This document shows positions 15,427 to 22,062 of a stretch of DNA of 22,062 bases, piece by piece (positions within the stretch are counted from its first letter, which is position 1; the number at the start of each line of letters is the position of its first letter). The notes under the pieces were generated by a model, which worked only from the letters and a program-made list of their open reading frames with translations, ran no database searches and had not been told where the DNA came from. Source of the stretch: UBA4416 sp044340865 (lineage in GTDB: Bacteria > Bacteroidota > Bacteroidia > B-17B0 > Aurantibacillaceae); contig JBIISW010000024.1 in the NCBI GenBank assembly GCA_044340865.1, positions 1 through 22,062 of the forward strand, given 5' to 3'. Position numbers and translations under genes: made by a program.

Positions 15427-16536
15427 ATGAAAAAAACACTTTTTATTATCATTAGCATTTTTTCAATAAATGCAGTGGCTCAATCATCATTTAATTTTTC
15501 TATTAATGGGTCTTTTAAAAACGCGAAAGAGAATAGCAAAATTTTCATACATCATAAATGGGATGACGGAACTTTTACAGATAGCCTAAAATTAAAGGGT
15601 GGAAAATTTGTATTAAACGGAAAGTCTTCTGAACCAAATATGTATTGGATTACAAAAACCAACAACCCAAACGAACAACCAAATTTGATATTTTTTGTCG
15701 ATGCCGGTAAAACAAGTGTTACAGGGAATATAGATAGTTTGCCATTTGCCGCAGTTTCTGGAGGACCAACTCAAAAAGATTATGTAGATTATAACACCTT
15801 GATGGGAAATTTTAGTGTTAAACAACAAGCCATCGTTAATGCTTATAACGAAGCAAAAAACAAAGGAGATAATAATGTCATGAATCAAAAAGTGGGCGAA
15901 TATCAAGCTCTTGATGTTGAAGTAAAATCTGCTTTAGCAGGATTTATAAGTAATCATTCTAAATCGCCTATTAGCGGATATGCCATTTATTATAACTTTC
16001 AAAATGCAACTGGACCAGTTGAAGAACTTGAAAAAATTGTAAACTTATTAGATAAAAGCACTGAAAACACTAAATACGGAAAATTAGGCCGTGAAAAATT
16101 AAAACAAATGCGTGGAACCATGATTGGTTATGAAGCATTAAATTTTTCGCAAGCTGACGTAAATGGTAAGCAAGTCAATTTAAAAGATTTTAAAGGAAAA
16201 TATGTGCTAGTTGATTTTTGGGCTAGTTGGTGTGGACCGTGCAGAGGAGAAAATCCAAACGTCGTTAACGCTTATAATAAATACAAAGACAAAGGATTTA
16301 CTGTATTAGGAGTTTCTTTTGACCAAGATAAAGGGAAATGGCTACAAGCAATAGAAAAAGACCATTTAACATGGACTCAAGTAAGCGATTTAAAAGGATG
16401 GGGTAATGAAGCTGGCAAGTTATTCGGTATTACTAGTATTCCTCAAAATTTATTATTAGACAAGGAAGGAAAAATTGTTGCAAAAAATTTAAGAGGTATT
16501 GATTTAGAAAATAAACTTGAAGAAATTATTAAATAA
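15427..16536 (+). CDS. TlpA/ResA-like periplasmic thiol-disulfide oxidoreductase with N-terminal DUF4369-like domain
   Basis: 369 residues. Signal peptide 1-19 (ending INAVAQ). Residues about 22-120 resemble the DUF4369 beta domain that precedes thioredoxins in Bacteroidota (FSINGSFKNAKENSKIFIHH; DSLKLKGGKFVL; WITKTNN). A helical linker spans about 125-230. The thioredoxin-like domain (about 237-369) carries FWASWCGPCRGENP, with the redox pair C269/C272, and the cis-proline region SIPQN with P339. The protein would reduce or rearrange disulfides of periplasmic proteins. The cysteine-containing secreted proteins nearby are the sort of cargo it could act on, but no specific partner is shown. 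It starts a plus-strand cluster with three PPIase-type genes, which fits an envelope folding role. Confidence 0.9.
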   Translation: MKKTLFIIISIFSINAVAQSSFNFSINGSFKNAKENSKIFIHHKWDDGTFTDSLKLKGGKFVLNGKSSEPNMYWITKTNNPNEQPNLIFFVDAGKTSVTGNIDSLPFAAVSGGPTQKDYVDYNTLMGNFSVKQQAIVNAYNEAKNKGDNNVMNQKVGEYQALDVEVKSALAGFISNHSKSPISGYAIYYNFQNATGPVEELEKIVNLLDKSTENTKYGKLGREKLKQMRGTMIGYEALNFSQADVNGKQVNLKDFKGKYVLVDFWASWCGPCRGENPNVVNAYNKYKDKGFTVLGVSFDQDKGKWLQAIEKDHLTWTQVSDLKGWGNEAGKLFGITSIPQNLLLDKEGKIVAKNLRGIDLENKLEEIIK

Positions 16537-16589
16537 AAACAATTTTTAGGAAGAATTTTTAAAACAATAGGACTATTAAAAAGTAATTA

Positions 16590-16597
16590 TAAATTTG
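16590..16597 (+). promoter_or_regulatory. Possible -7 element for the first PPIase gene
   Basis: TAAATTTG matches TAnnTTTG, 30 bases before ATG 16628 in the 91-base gap after the TlpA-like gene. No -33 partner is visible and no terminator precedes it, so the genes may also be co-transcribed. Confidence 0.4.
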
Positions 16598-16627
16598 TTA
16601 ACGAAACATAAAACAAAAAAATAGAAT

Positions 16628-18733
16628 ATGAAGAAAAGTACATTAGGATTTTTAACCGCTTCTGCATTTAGCTTAAATATTATAGCGCAATCAAATGAAC
16701 CAGTTATCATGACTATTAACGGTAAGCCAGTTTACAAAAGTGAATTTGAAAACGTTTATAAAAAAAATAACGGCAAAGAAATTAATAAAGAACAAAAATC
16801 AATCAGCGAATACGTTGACTTATTTTCAACATTTAAAATGAAAGTATTTGAAGCTGAAGCAAATGGTTTAGATACAAACTCAGCGTTTAAAACAGAATTA
16901 GCTGGATATCGCAAGCAATTAGCTTCGCCTTATTTAACTGATAAAAACGTGAATGACGCATTATTAGTTGAAGCGTATGAGCGAATGAAAACAGAAGTGA
17001 AAGCTCAACATATCTTAATCAGAATTGAAGAAGGCGCATTACCAAAAGATACAATTGAAGCCTATACGCGATTGATGATTATTAGAGATGCCATTTTAAA
17101 AAAACCAATTTCTGCGGCTAGAATAGCTGAATACGAAAACATACTTAAGAAAAGTTCAGCTGGAATTAATAAATCTTCCAATAAAAAAGACAGTGCAAAT
17201 TACCAATCGAAATTAAATGCGGTAACTAACTTAAGCGCTTACACAAATACAGGTGAAGATCCATTTATTGCCGTTGCTAAAAAAACTTCTGAAGATCCTT
17301 CTGCAGCCGAAAACGGCGGAGACTTAGGTTATTTCTCATCTTTACAAATGGTTTATCCTTTTGAAAACACAGCCTTTAAATTAAACGTAGGCGAAATGAG
17401 TATGCCAATTAGAACACGTTTTGGTTACCACATTTTAAAAGTAAATGATAAGCGTGCAAGTCAAGGTGAAATATTAACAGCTCATATCATGGTGTCATTT
17501 GCAAAAGACATGGGCGAAAAAGATAAAGCCAACTTAAAAACTAAAATAGATGAAATTTATGCAAAACTAAAATCTGGGTCTAAATTTGAAGAAATTGCCC
17601 GTCAGTTTTCTGATGATAAACAAAGTGCTGAAAAAGATGGTCAATTGCAATGGTTTGGAAGCAGCAGAATGCCTATTGAATTTGAAAAAGCTTCATTCGC
17701 ATTACAAAACAATGGAGATTACAGCGAACCATTTACAACAAAATATGGCTGGCATATTGTAAAACGTTTAGATAAAAAAGGGTTAGCAAGTTTTGACGAT
17801 ATGAAAGCTGACTTAAAACAACGCATCGGAAAAGACAGTAGAACACAAGCTGGAAAAACGTCGTTAATTGCGAAAATTAAAAAAGAAAATAATTTTAAAG
17901 AAAACGTCATGTCTAAAACACCCTTTTTGAAAGTGCTTGATTCTACTGTTTATCAAGGCAAATGGGAAGCTAAAAAAGCAGATAAATTAGGAAATAAAGA
18001 ATTATTCACAATTGGTACAACTAAAAAAACACAAAACGATTTTGCTAAATACATCGAATCGCACCAAACAGCCAGAGCCATCATGGACAATAATATGTTT
18101 TTACAACAATCCTATAAAGAGTTTGTAGATGAAACCGTTATTAATTTTGAAGATGGTCAGCTAGAAACGAAGTATCCTGAATATAAAAATTTACTGAAAG
18201 AATACCGTGATGGTATTTTATTATTTGATCTTACAGATCGAGAGGTTTGGAGTAAAGCCATAAAAGATACTGCTGGATTAAGAGTATATTATTCTAAGAA
18301 TAAAACAAATTACCTTTGGGAAGAACGCGCTGAAACAACAACTTACAAATGTTTGAACGATAAAATTGCAAAACAAGTGCGTGGATTATTAAATAAAAAT
18401 AAAACTGAAAAAGAAATCATTGACATCGTAAATAAATCATCCCAATTAAATTTAACAACAGAAAGTGTTACTTATTTAAAAGGTGAAAATAAAGATGTAG
18501 ATGCCAATTGGAAAAAAGGAATTGTATCTAACAACATTATAGACAGTAAAGAAAATAAAGTTGTTGTTTTAGTTATTAATGCCATTTTAGATAAAACTCC
18601 TAAAACAATTGCTGAAGCAAAAGGAACAATAACAGCTGATTACCAAACGTATTTAGAAAAAGAATGGTTAAGCTATTTAAAAAATAAATACACTGTAAAA
18701 GTGAATGAAGACGTATTAAAAAGTATAAAATAA
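16628..18733 (+). CDS. Periplasmic peptidyl-prolyl cis-trans isomerase with two parvulin domains
   Basis: 701 residues. Signal peptide 1-21 (ending NIIAQS), then a SurA-like N-terminal helical region (about 25-122). Parvulin domain 1 covers about 123-273 (VKAQHILIRIEEG; KTSEDPSAAENGGDLGYF; TRFGYHILKVND) and parvulin domain 2 about 281-382 (LTAHIMVSF; QFSDDKQSAEKDGQLQWF; TKYGWHIVKRLD). A charged C-terminal region of about 310 residues completes it. Parvulin 1 holds an insertion of about 50 residues (160-210) between its first helix and the EDPF segment, rich in Lys, Ser and Asn. The protein is expected to be a chaperone/PPIase for outer-membrane and secreted proteins. A terminator-like hairpin follows at 18752-18783. 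Confidence 0.92.
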   Translation: MKKSTLGFLTASAFSLNIIAQSNEPVIMTINGKPVYKSEFENVYKKNNGKEINKEQKSISEYVDLFSTFKMKVFEAEANGLDTNSAFKTELAGYRKQLASPYLTDKNVNDALLVEAYERMKTEVKAQHILIRIEEGALPKDTIEAYTRLMIIRDAILKKPISAARIAEYENILKKSSAGINKSSNKKDSANYQSKLNAVTNLSAYTNTGEDPFIAVAKKTSEDPSAAENGGDLGYFSSLQMVYPFENTAFKLNVGEMSMPIRTRFGYHILKVNDKRASQGEILTAHIMVSFAKDMGEKDKANLKTKIDEIYAKLKSGSKFEEIARQFSDDKQSAEKDGQLQWFGSSRMPIEFEKASFALQNNGDYSEPFTTKYGWHIVKRLDKKGLASFDDMKADLKQRIGKDSRTQAGKTSLIAKIKKENNFKENVMSKTPFLKVLDSTVYQGKWEAKKADKLGNKELFTIGTTKKTQNDFAKYIESHQTARAIMDNNMFLQQSYKEFVDETVINFEDGQLETKYPEYKNLLKEYRDGILLFDLTDREVWSKAIKDTAGLRVYYSKNKTNYLWEERAETTTYKCLNDKIAKQVRGLLNKNKTEKEIIDIVNKSSQLNLTTESVTYLKGENKDVDANWKKGIVSNNIIDSKENKVVVLVINAILDKTPKTIAEAKGTITADYQTYLEKEWLSYLKNKYTVKVNEDVLKSIK

Positions 18734-18751
18734 TACGAAAAGGATACATTA

Positions 18752-18783
18752 AAAAAGGCTGTAACAATTGCTACAGCCTTTTT
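18752..18783 (+). terminator. Terminator or attenuator between PPIase genes
   Basis: A perfect 12-bp stem AAAAAGGCTGTA / TACAGCCTTTTT with an 8-base loop, 18 bases after the PPIase stop. It ends 15 bases before the next start codon. No promoter is seen in between, so downstream genes probably rely on read-through. Confidence 0.85.
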
Positions 18784-18798
18784 ATTTTAAAAACATCT

Positions 18799-19671
18799 GT
18801 GAAAATATTTATACATATAACAAGATTACTTTGCTTACTTTTTTTTGCAATGTTAATTCACGCATGCCATTCTTCCTCTAAAAAAAGGGATGAAAATGGA
18901 TTGGTATTAGCGAAAGTAAATAAAAAAAAATTAACCGTTTCTGACTTAAACCAATTTACGCCAAAAGGAATTTCGAAAGCCGACAGTGTTATTTTGCTTA
19001 AAAAATACATTAATAAATGGGCAAACGACGAGCTCTTTTACCAAGAAGCACTAACCTATCTAACGGTTGAGGATATTGACATTGAAAAAGAAATTGAAAA
19101 TTATAGAAAAGAATTAATTACGTATAAATTTCAAACAAAATTAATTGAAGAGAAACTAGATACCCTCATCAGTCAAGAAGAAATAGAAAGCTATTATAAT
19201 AAAAATGCTAAGAATTTTTTATTGAAAAATAATATTGTAAAAGTATTGTATGTAAAAACTCCAGCTTCTATTCCAAATTTAGATAAACTAAAAAAATTAT
19301 GTTATTCAAACAATCCTAAAGATGCACAACAACTGAATGCATTATGTATTCAGTACGCCAATAATTATTATACAAATAATAACACATGGTTGATGTTTGA
19401 AGATCTAAAAAAAGAAATTCCTCAATTAAAAGAAGTACCTGAATACAACTTACAAAACGGAAAAATTTTTGAGTTTAGTGATCCTAAAAATTATTACTTT
19501 TTAAAAATTATTGAAATTAAATCAAAGAATACATTATCTCCCATTAATTTTGAGAGAAATAACATCAAAGCCATGCTGCTCAACGAGAGAAAGAAAAAAT
19601 TAATTAATAGTATCAAACAAGATTTTTTTGAGAAAGCTAAAGCTGACAAACAAATTGAAATTTATAATTAA
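18799..19671 (+). CDS. SurA-like lipoprotein with degenerate parvulin region
   Basis: 290 residues from a GTG start at 18799; no ATG lies upstream in frame, and the next ATG (18850) would remove most of the signal. The signal MKIFIHITRL...MLIHAC gives a lipoprotein cysteine at residue 23. Residues about 32-140 resemble the SurA N-terminal helical domain (VLAKVNKKKLTVSDLNQF; KWANDELFYQEAL; EIENYRKELITYKFQTKL). Residues about 146-243 follow a parvulin outline but lack the conserved histidines and the NGG loop, so isomerase activity is doubtful. A C-terminal basic helix follows (251-290). It lies between two parvulin PPIases and stops 7 bases before the next ATG, so it is tightly coupled to the downstream gene. 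The likely role is an outer-membrane-tethered chaperone; the exact function is unknown. Confidence 0.85.
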   Translation: MKIFIHITRLLCLLFFAMLIHACHSSSKKRDENGLVLAKVNKKKLTVSDLNQFTPKGISKADSVILLKKYINKWANDELFYQEALTYLTVEDIDIEKEIENYRKELITYKFQTKLIEEKLDTLISQEEIESYYNKNAKNFLLKNNIVKVLYVKTPASIPNLDKLKKLCYSNNPKDAQQLNALCIQYANNYYTNNNTWLMFEDLKKEIPQLKEVPEYNLQNGKIFEFSDPKNYYFLKIIEIKSKNTLSPINFERNNIKAMLLNERKKKLINSIKQDFFEKAKADKQIEIYN

Positions 19672-19678
19672 ACGCCTC

Positions 19679-21022
19679 ATGAAATTTAAATTAATTATCA
19701 CACTTATTTTTTTAAGTCTTTTTACAAAAGCTCAACCTCAAATATTGGATAAGGTAATTGCCGTAATTGGTAAAAATCCCTTATTGTTATCTGAAGTTGA
19801 AACTTCTTTAGTTCAGAAAAAAGAAAAAAATGCACCTGATGGCAATGCGCGATGCAAAGCTTTTGAAGATTTATTATTTCAAAAATTATTAGTTTCACAG
19901 GCAGACAGAGATAGTATTACAGTGGATGATAAAGAAATTGATGGAGAATTAGGTAGACGAATTAATTATTATGTTGGTATGCTTGGTAGTGAAGAAAAGT
20001 TTGAACAGTTTTACGGAAAGCGCATTAGTGTATTTAAAGACGAACTAAGAGAGGATGTGAAAGATCAATTGAAGGCGCAAAAAATGCAACAAAAAATAAC
20101 AGGAGATCTTAAACTAACACCAAGCGAAGTAAGAACTTATTTTAACTCTGTTCCTTATGATAGTTTACCAATTATCAATTCTGAAATTGAGTTTGGACAT
20201 ATCATCAGAAAACCGCCTGTGAATGATGTAACAAAAAAAGAAGCAAGACAATTACTTGAAACATATAGGCAACGTGTTATTAATGGGGAGAGCATGAGTG
20301 TACTATGTGCGCTGTATAGCGAAGATCCAGGCTCCGCCAAAAATGGTGGACGATATGAGTCTGTTATGCGTGGGCAATTCGTACCCGAGTTTGAAGCAGT
20401 TGCATTTAAACTTAAAGCCGGAGAAATTTCAGAAATATTTGAAACAACATACGGATTTCATTTTATACAGTTAGTGGCTCGTAAAGGAGAATCAGTTGAT
20501 GTAAGACATTTGCTATTATCACCAAAAATTTCTCAAGCAGATATTTTAAAAGCAAGAAATGAATTAGATAGCATTCAGAAATTAATTGCAAACGGCACTT
20601 TAAATTTTAATAACGCTGCTTTACAATTTAGTGATGATAAAGAAACGAAACAAAATGGTGGATTAATTGTAAACCCTGCAACCAACAGCACAAAATGGCA
20701 AATTGAGGAATTAGGACAGACTGATCAAAATCTTGTATTCATGCTTGATAAAATGCAAATTGGTGAAGTAACACCTGTTTTACAACATACGGGTTCAGAT
20801 GCAAAACAAGCATGGCGTATAGTGTATTTAAAAACAAGAACCGAACCTCATAAAGCTAACTTAAAAGATGATTACACTAAAATATTAAACATGGCCACCT
20901 TTGACCATCAAAAAAAATTAGTAAGCAATTGGATTATTAAAAAATCAAAAACAACCTATATAAAAATTAACAGTGAATTCAATAGTTGTAAATTAGAATA
21001 TGGTTGGACGATTACACCATAA
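19679..21022 (+). CDS. SurA-type periplasmic peptidyl-prolyl cis-trans isomerase
   Basis: 447 residues from ATG 19679, 7 bases after the previous stop; this start gives a clean signal peptide (MKFKLIITLIFLSLFTKAQ). A SurA N-terminal domain (about 20-165, QILDKVIAVIGKNPLLLSEV; FEDLLFQKLLVSQA) is followed by parvulin domain 1 (about 168-268, EFGHIIRKPP; YSEDPGSAKNGGRYE; TTYGFHFIQLV). Parvulin domain 2 spans about 273-386 (VDVRHLLLSP; QFSDDKETKQNGGLIVNP; AWRIVYLKTR). The order N-domain, P1, P2 is that of SurA, the main outer-membrane-protein chaperone of Gram-negative bacteria. The gene is the last of the folding cluster. No convincing terminator follows it. Confidence 0.92.
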   Translation: MKFKLIITLIFLSLFTKAQPQILDKVIAVIGKNPLLLSEVETSLVQKKEKNAPDGNARCKAFEDLLFQKLLVSQADRDSITVDDKEIDGELGRRINYYVGMLGSEEKFEQFYGKRISVFKDELREDVKDQLKAQKMQQKITGDLKLTPSEVRTYFNSVPYDSLPIINSEIEFGHIIRKPPVNDVTKKEARQLLETYRQRVINGESMSVLCALYSEDPGSAKNGGRYESVMRGQFVPEFEAVAFKLKAGEISEIFETTYGFHFIQLVARKGESVDVRHLLLSPKISQADILKARNELDSIQKLIANGTLNFNNAALQFSDDKETKQNGGLIVNPATNSTKWQIEELGQTDQNLVFMLDKMQIGEVTPVLQHTGSDAKQAWRIVYLKTRTEPHKANLKDDYTKILNMATFDHQKKLVSNWIIKKSKTTYIKINSEFNSCKLEYGWTITP

Positions 21023-21239
21023 TTTTTTGGAATTAATTCTAAAATAAAAAGGCTTACAATTATTAGATGTATTTGAAAAGCAAGCGAAACAATTTATAAC
21101 ACACAAACATAAAACGTCAGAAACATGCGCTTATACAACTAACGGTGGCTGTATAACCGAATGTTTATGGCGGGTATAAACTAGTTACCAGTAATTTTAA
21201 GAACCAGCATTCACGACAAAATAAGTAATAAACAGACCA
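21023..21239 (+). other. Spacer with hairpin-forming higher-GC segments and a half-terminator
   Basis: 217 bases with no coding frame. AAAAAGGCTTACA at 21046-21058 looks like the left arm of the terminators used elsewhere in the window, but no right arm follows. Further on, TTATACA (21131-21137) and TGTATAA (21150-21156) form a 7-bp stem with a 12-base loop. GGT...AACT/AGTTACC (21173-21189) is a second dyad with a 3-base bulge. The segment 21125-21195 is richer in GC than neighbouring spacers. It may be a repeated element or an insertion boundary; this cannot be decided here. Confidence 0.4.
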
Positions 21240-22062
21240 ATGAAAAATCTAATACTTTCAATTTTATTCCTACAGTTTTCATTAATCTCATTCTCGCAAG
21301 ACGCGACAAAAGAAATTTTCGAAAGAGCTGTCAAATTCAAAAAAGAGGGCAAATACAAAGAAGCATTGGTTGAATATGACAAGGTGTTATTAATAAAGCC
21401 AGAATTTGTAAATGCTTTAATAAATAGAGCAAATGTCAAAAGTTTACTTAAGGACAATGAAGGCGCAATAGTCGATTTAAATGCAGCTGAAAAAATAGAC
21501 CCCTCAGAACCTGAAGTTTATTACAATCGAGGGAATACAGAACACGACTTGAAATTGTATAAAGAGGCTATTGTAGATTATGACAAAGCGATTAGCTTAT
21601 CAAGTCACGAAGATTATTATTTAGGCAGAGCAAATTCAAAGAAAGCAATTGGATTATATGAAGATGCAATTACCGATTATTCAAAGGCTATTTCAATTAA
21701 TTCAAAATTTGCAGATGCTTTCTATAATAGAGCCAACGCAAAACAAAAAATAAATGACTTCGCAGGTGCTATTGAAGACTATAATAAAGCTATTGAAATT
21801 GACCCTAATAAAATTGAATCCTATATGAATAGAGGAAATGCGAAAATTAGACTTCAAAAATTTCAAGAAGCAATTATGGATTTTGACACTTATATTAAAA
21901 TGAATCCCAATAATTACTTAGCATACAGTAATAGAGGAATTGCAAATGGCGGACTAAAAAACACAAAAGATGCAATTAACGACTACACCAAAGCAATTGA
22001 AATGAATCCTAATAGCGCAGACTCATACTTTGGGAGAGCAGGAATTAAACATTCAACGGGAG
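21240..22062 (+). CDS. Secreted TPR-repeat protein (partial, C-terminus outside window)
   Basis: An open frame from ATG 21240 continues past the window end: 274 residues seen. Signal peptide 1-20 (MKNLILSILF...ISFSQ). From residue 22 the protein is a run of at least seven 34-residue tetratricopeptide repeats with the usual pattern (EALVEYDKVLLIKPEF; YNRGNTEHDLKLYKEAI; DAITDYSKAISINSKF; YNRANAKQKINDFAGAI; IEDYNKAIEIDPN; YSNRGIANG). TPR arrays bind proteins and seldom show a specific function alone. Its codons use GAC, AAC and CTT somewhat more freely than the folding genes upstream, by eye only. The unusual spacer before it allows that it arrived separately from the upstream cluster. Confidence 0.88.
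   Translation, partial: MKNLILSILFLQFSLISFSQDATKEIFERAVKFKKEGKYKEALVEYDKVLLIKPEFVNALINRANVKSLLKDNEGAIVDLNAAEKIDPSEPEVYYNRGNTEHDLKLYKEAIVDYDKAISLSSHEDYYLGRANSKKAIGLYEDAITDYSKAISINSKFADAFYNRANAKQKINDFAGAIEDYNKAIEIDPNKIESYMNRGNAKIRLQKFQEAIMDFDTYIKMNPNNYLAYSNRGIANGGLKNTKDAINDYTKAIEMNPNSADSYFGRAGIKHSTG

Noticed and set aside
15613..15906. 97-residue open frame on the minus strand
   Set aside because: Antisense to the TlpA-like gene, with no recognisable domain.
21025..21044. 20-base imperfect palindrome right after the SurA-type gene, as a terminator
   Set aside because: It is almost entirely A/T, has no T run after it on the plus strand, and would form only a weak hairpin.
21131..21156. Integron attC-like site
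   Set aside because: There is a hairpin, but the conserved core boxes (RYYYAAC and GTTRRRY) are not present in the right arrangement and no integrase is seen.
21197..21457. 86-residue open frame on the minus strand
   Set aside because: It overlaps the start of the TPR gene, whose signal peptide and repeats are clear on the plus strand.
1..22062. CRISPR array, transposon, phage or RNA genes
   Set aside because: No regularly spaced direct repeats, transposase or integrase motifs, tRNA cloverleaf or rRNA segments were recognised on either strand.

Overview
The window is chromosomal DNA from a low-GC (about one third GC by eye) member of the Bacteroidota, most likely Flavobacteriales or a close relative. 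The grounds are: promoters of the Bacteroidota form TTTG-N19-20-TAnnTTTG, little Shine-Dalgarno signal, three proteins ending in type IX secretion (T9SS) C-terminal sorting domains, a TonB-dependent receptor with a carboxypeptidase-regulatory-like N-terminal domain, and Bacteroidota-type periplasmic thioredoxin and parvulin genes.

Layout. Bases 1-1120 (minus) hold the N-terminal 373 residues of a secreted beta-helix, Pmp-like surface protein that leaves the window. After an AT-rich gap comes a housekeeping block on the minus strand: rpsO (4506-4775), pnp (2244-4370) and rplS (1701-2066). Each has a promoter-like element, and hairpin terminators follow pnp and rplS. Bases 4908-6866 encode a T9SS-secreted PNGase F homologue that keeps two of the three catalytic acids and all six disulfide cysteines. 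Bases 6942-8480 encode the YifB/ComM AAA+ ATPase.

Bases 8549-15239 look like one transcription unit on the minus strand, with a perfect promoter at its head and a strong terminator at its end. It encodes a secreted lamin-tail-domain protein, a TonB-dependent receptor, a secreted endonuclease I and a small lipoprotein. I read it as a candidate surface system for degrading extracellular nucleic acid and importing the products; that reading is inference. ComM lies directly downstream.

The plus strand from 15395 to 21022 is an envelope-protein quality-control cluster: a TlpA/ResA-like thiol-disulfide oxidoreductase, a large two-parvulin PPIase, a SurA-like lipoprotein with a degenerate parvulin region, and a SurA-type two-parvulin PPIase. 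It probably supports folding of periplasmic and outer-membrane cargo, such as the receptor and T9SS substrates encoded nearby.

From 21023 the character changes. A 217-base spacer with higher-GC hairpin-forming segments and what looks like half of a terminator leads into a TPR-repeat protein gene that runs off the window end. This may be an insertion or rearrangement junction. No tRNA, rRNA, CRISPR array, transposase or phage gene was seen.
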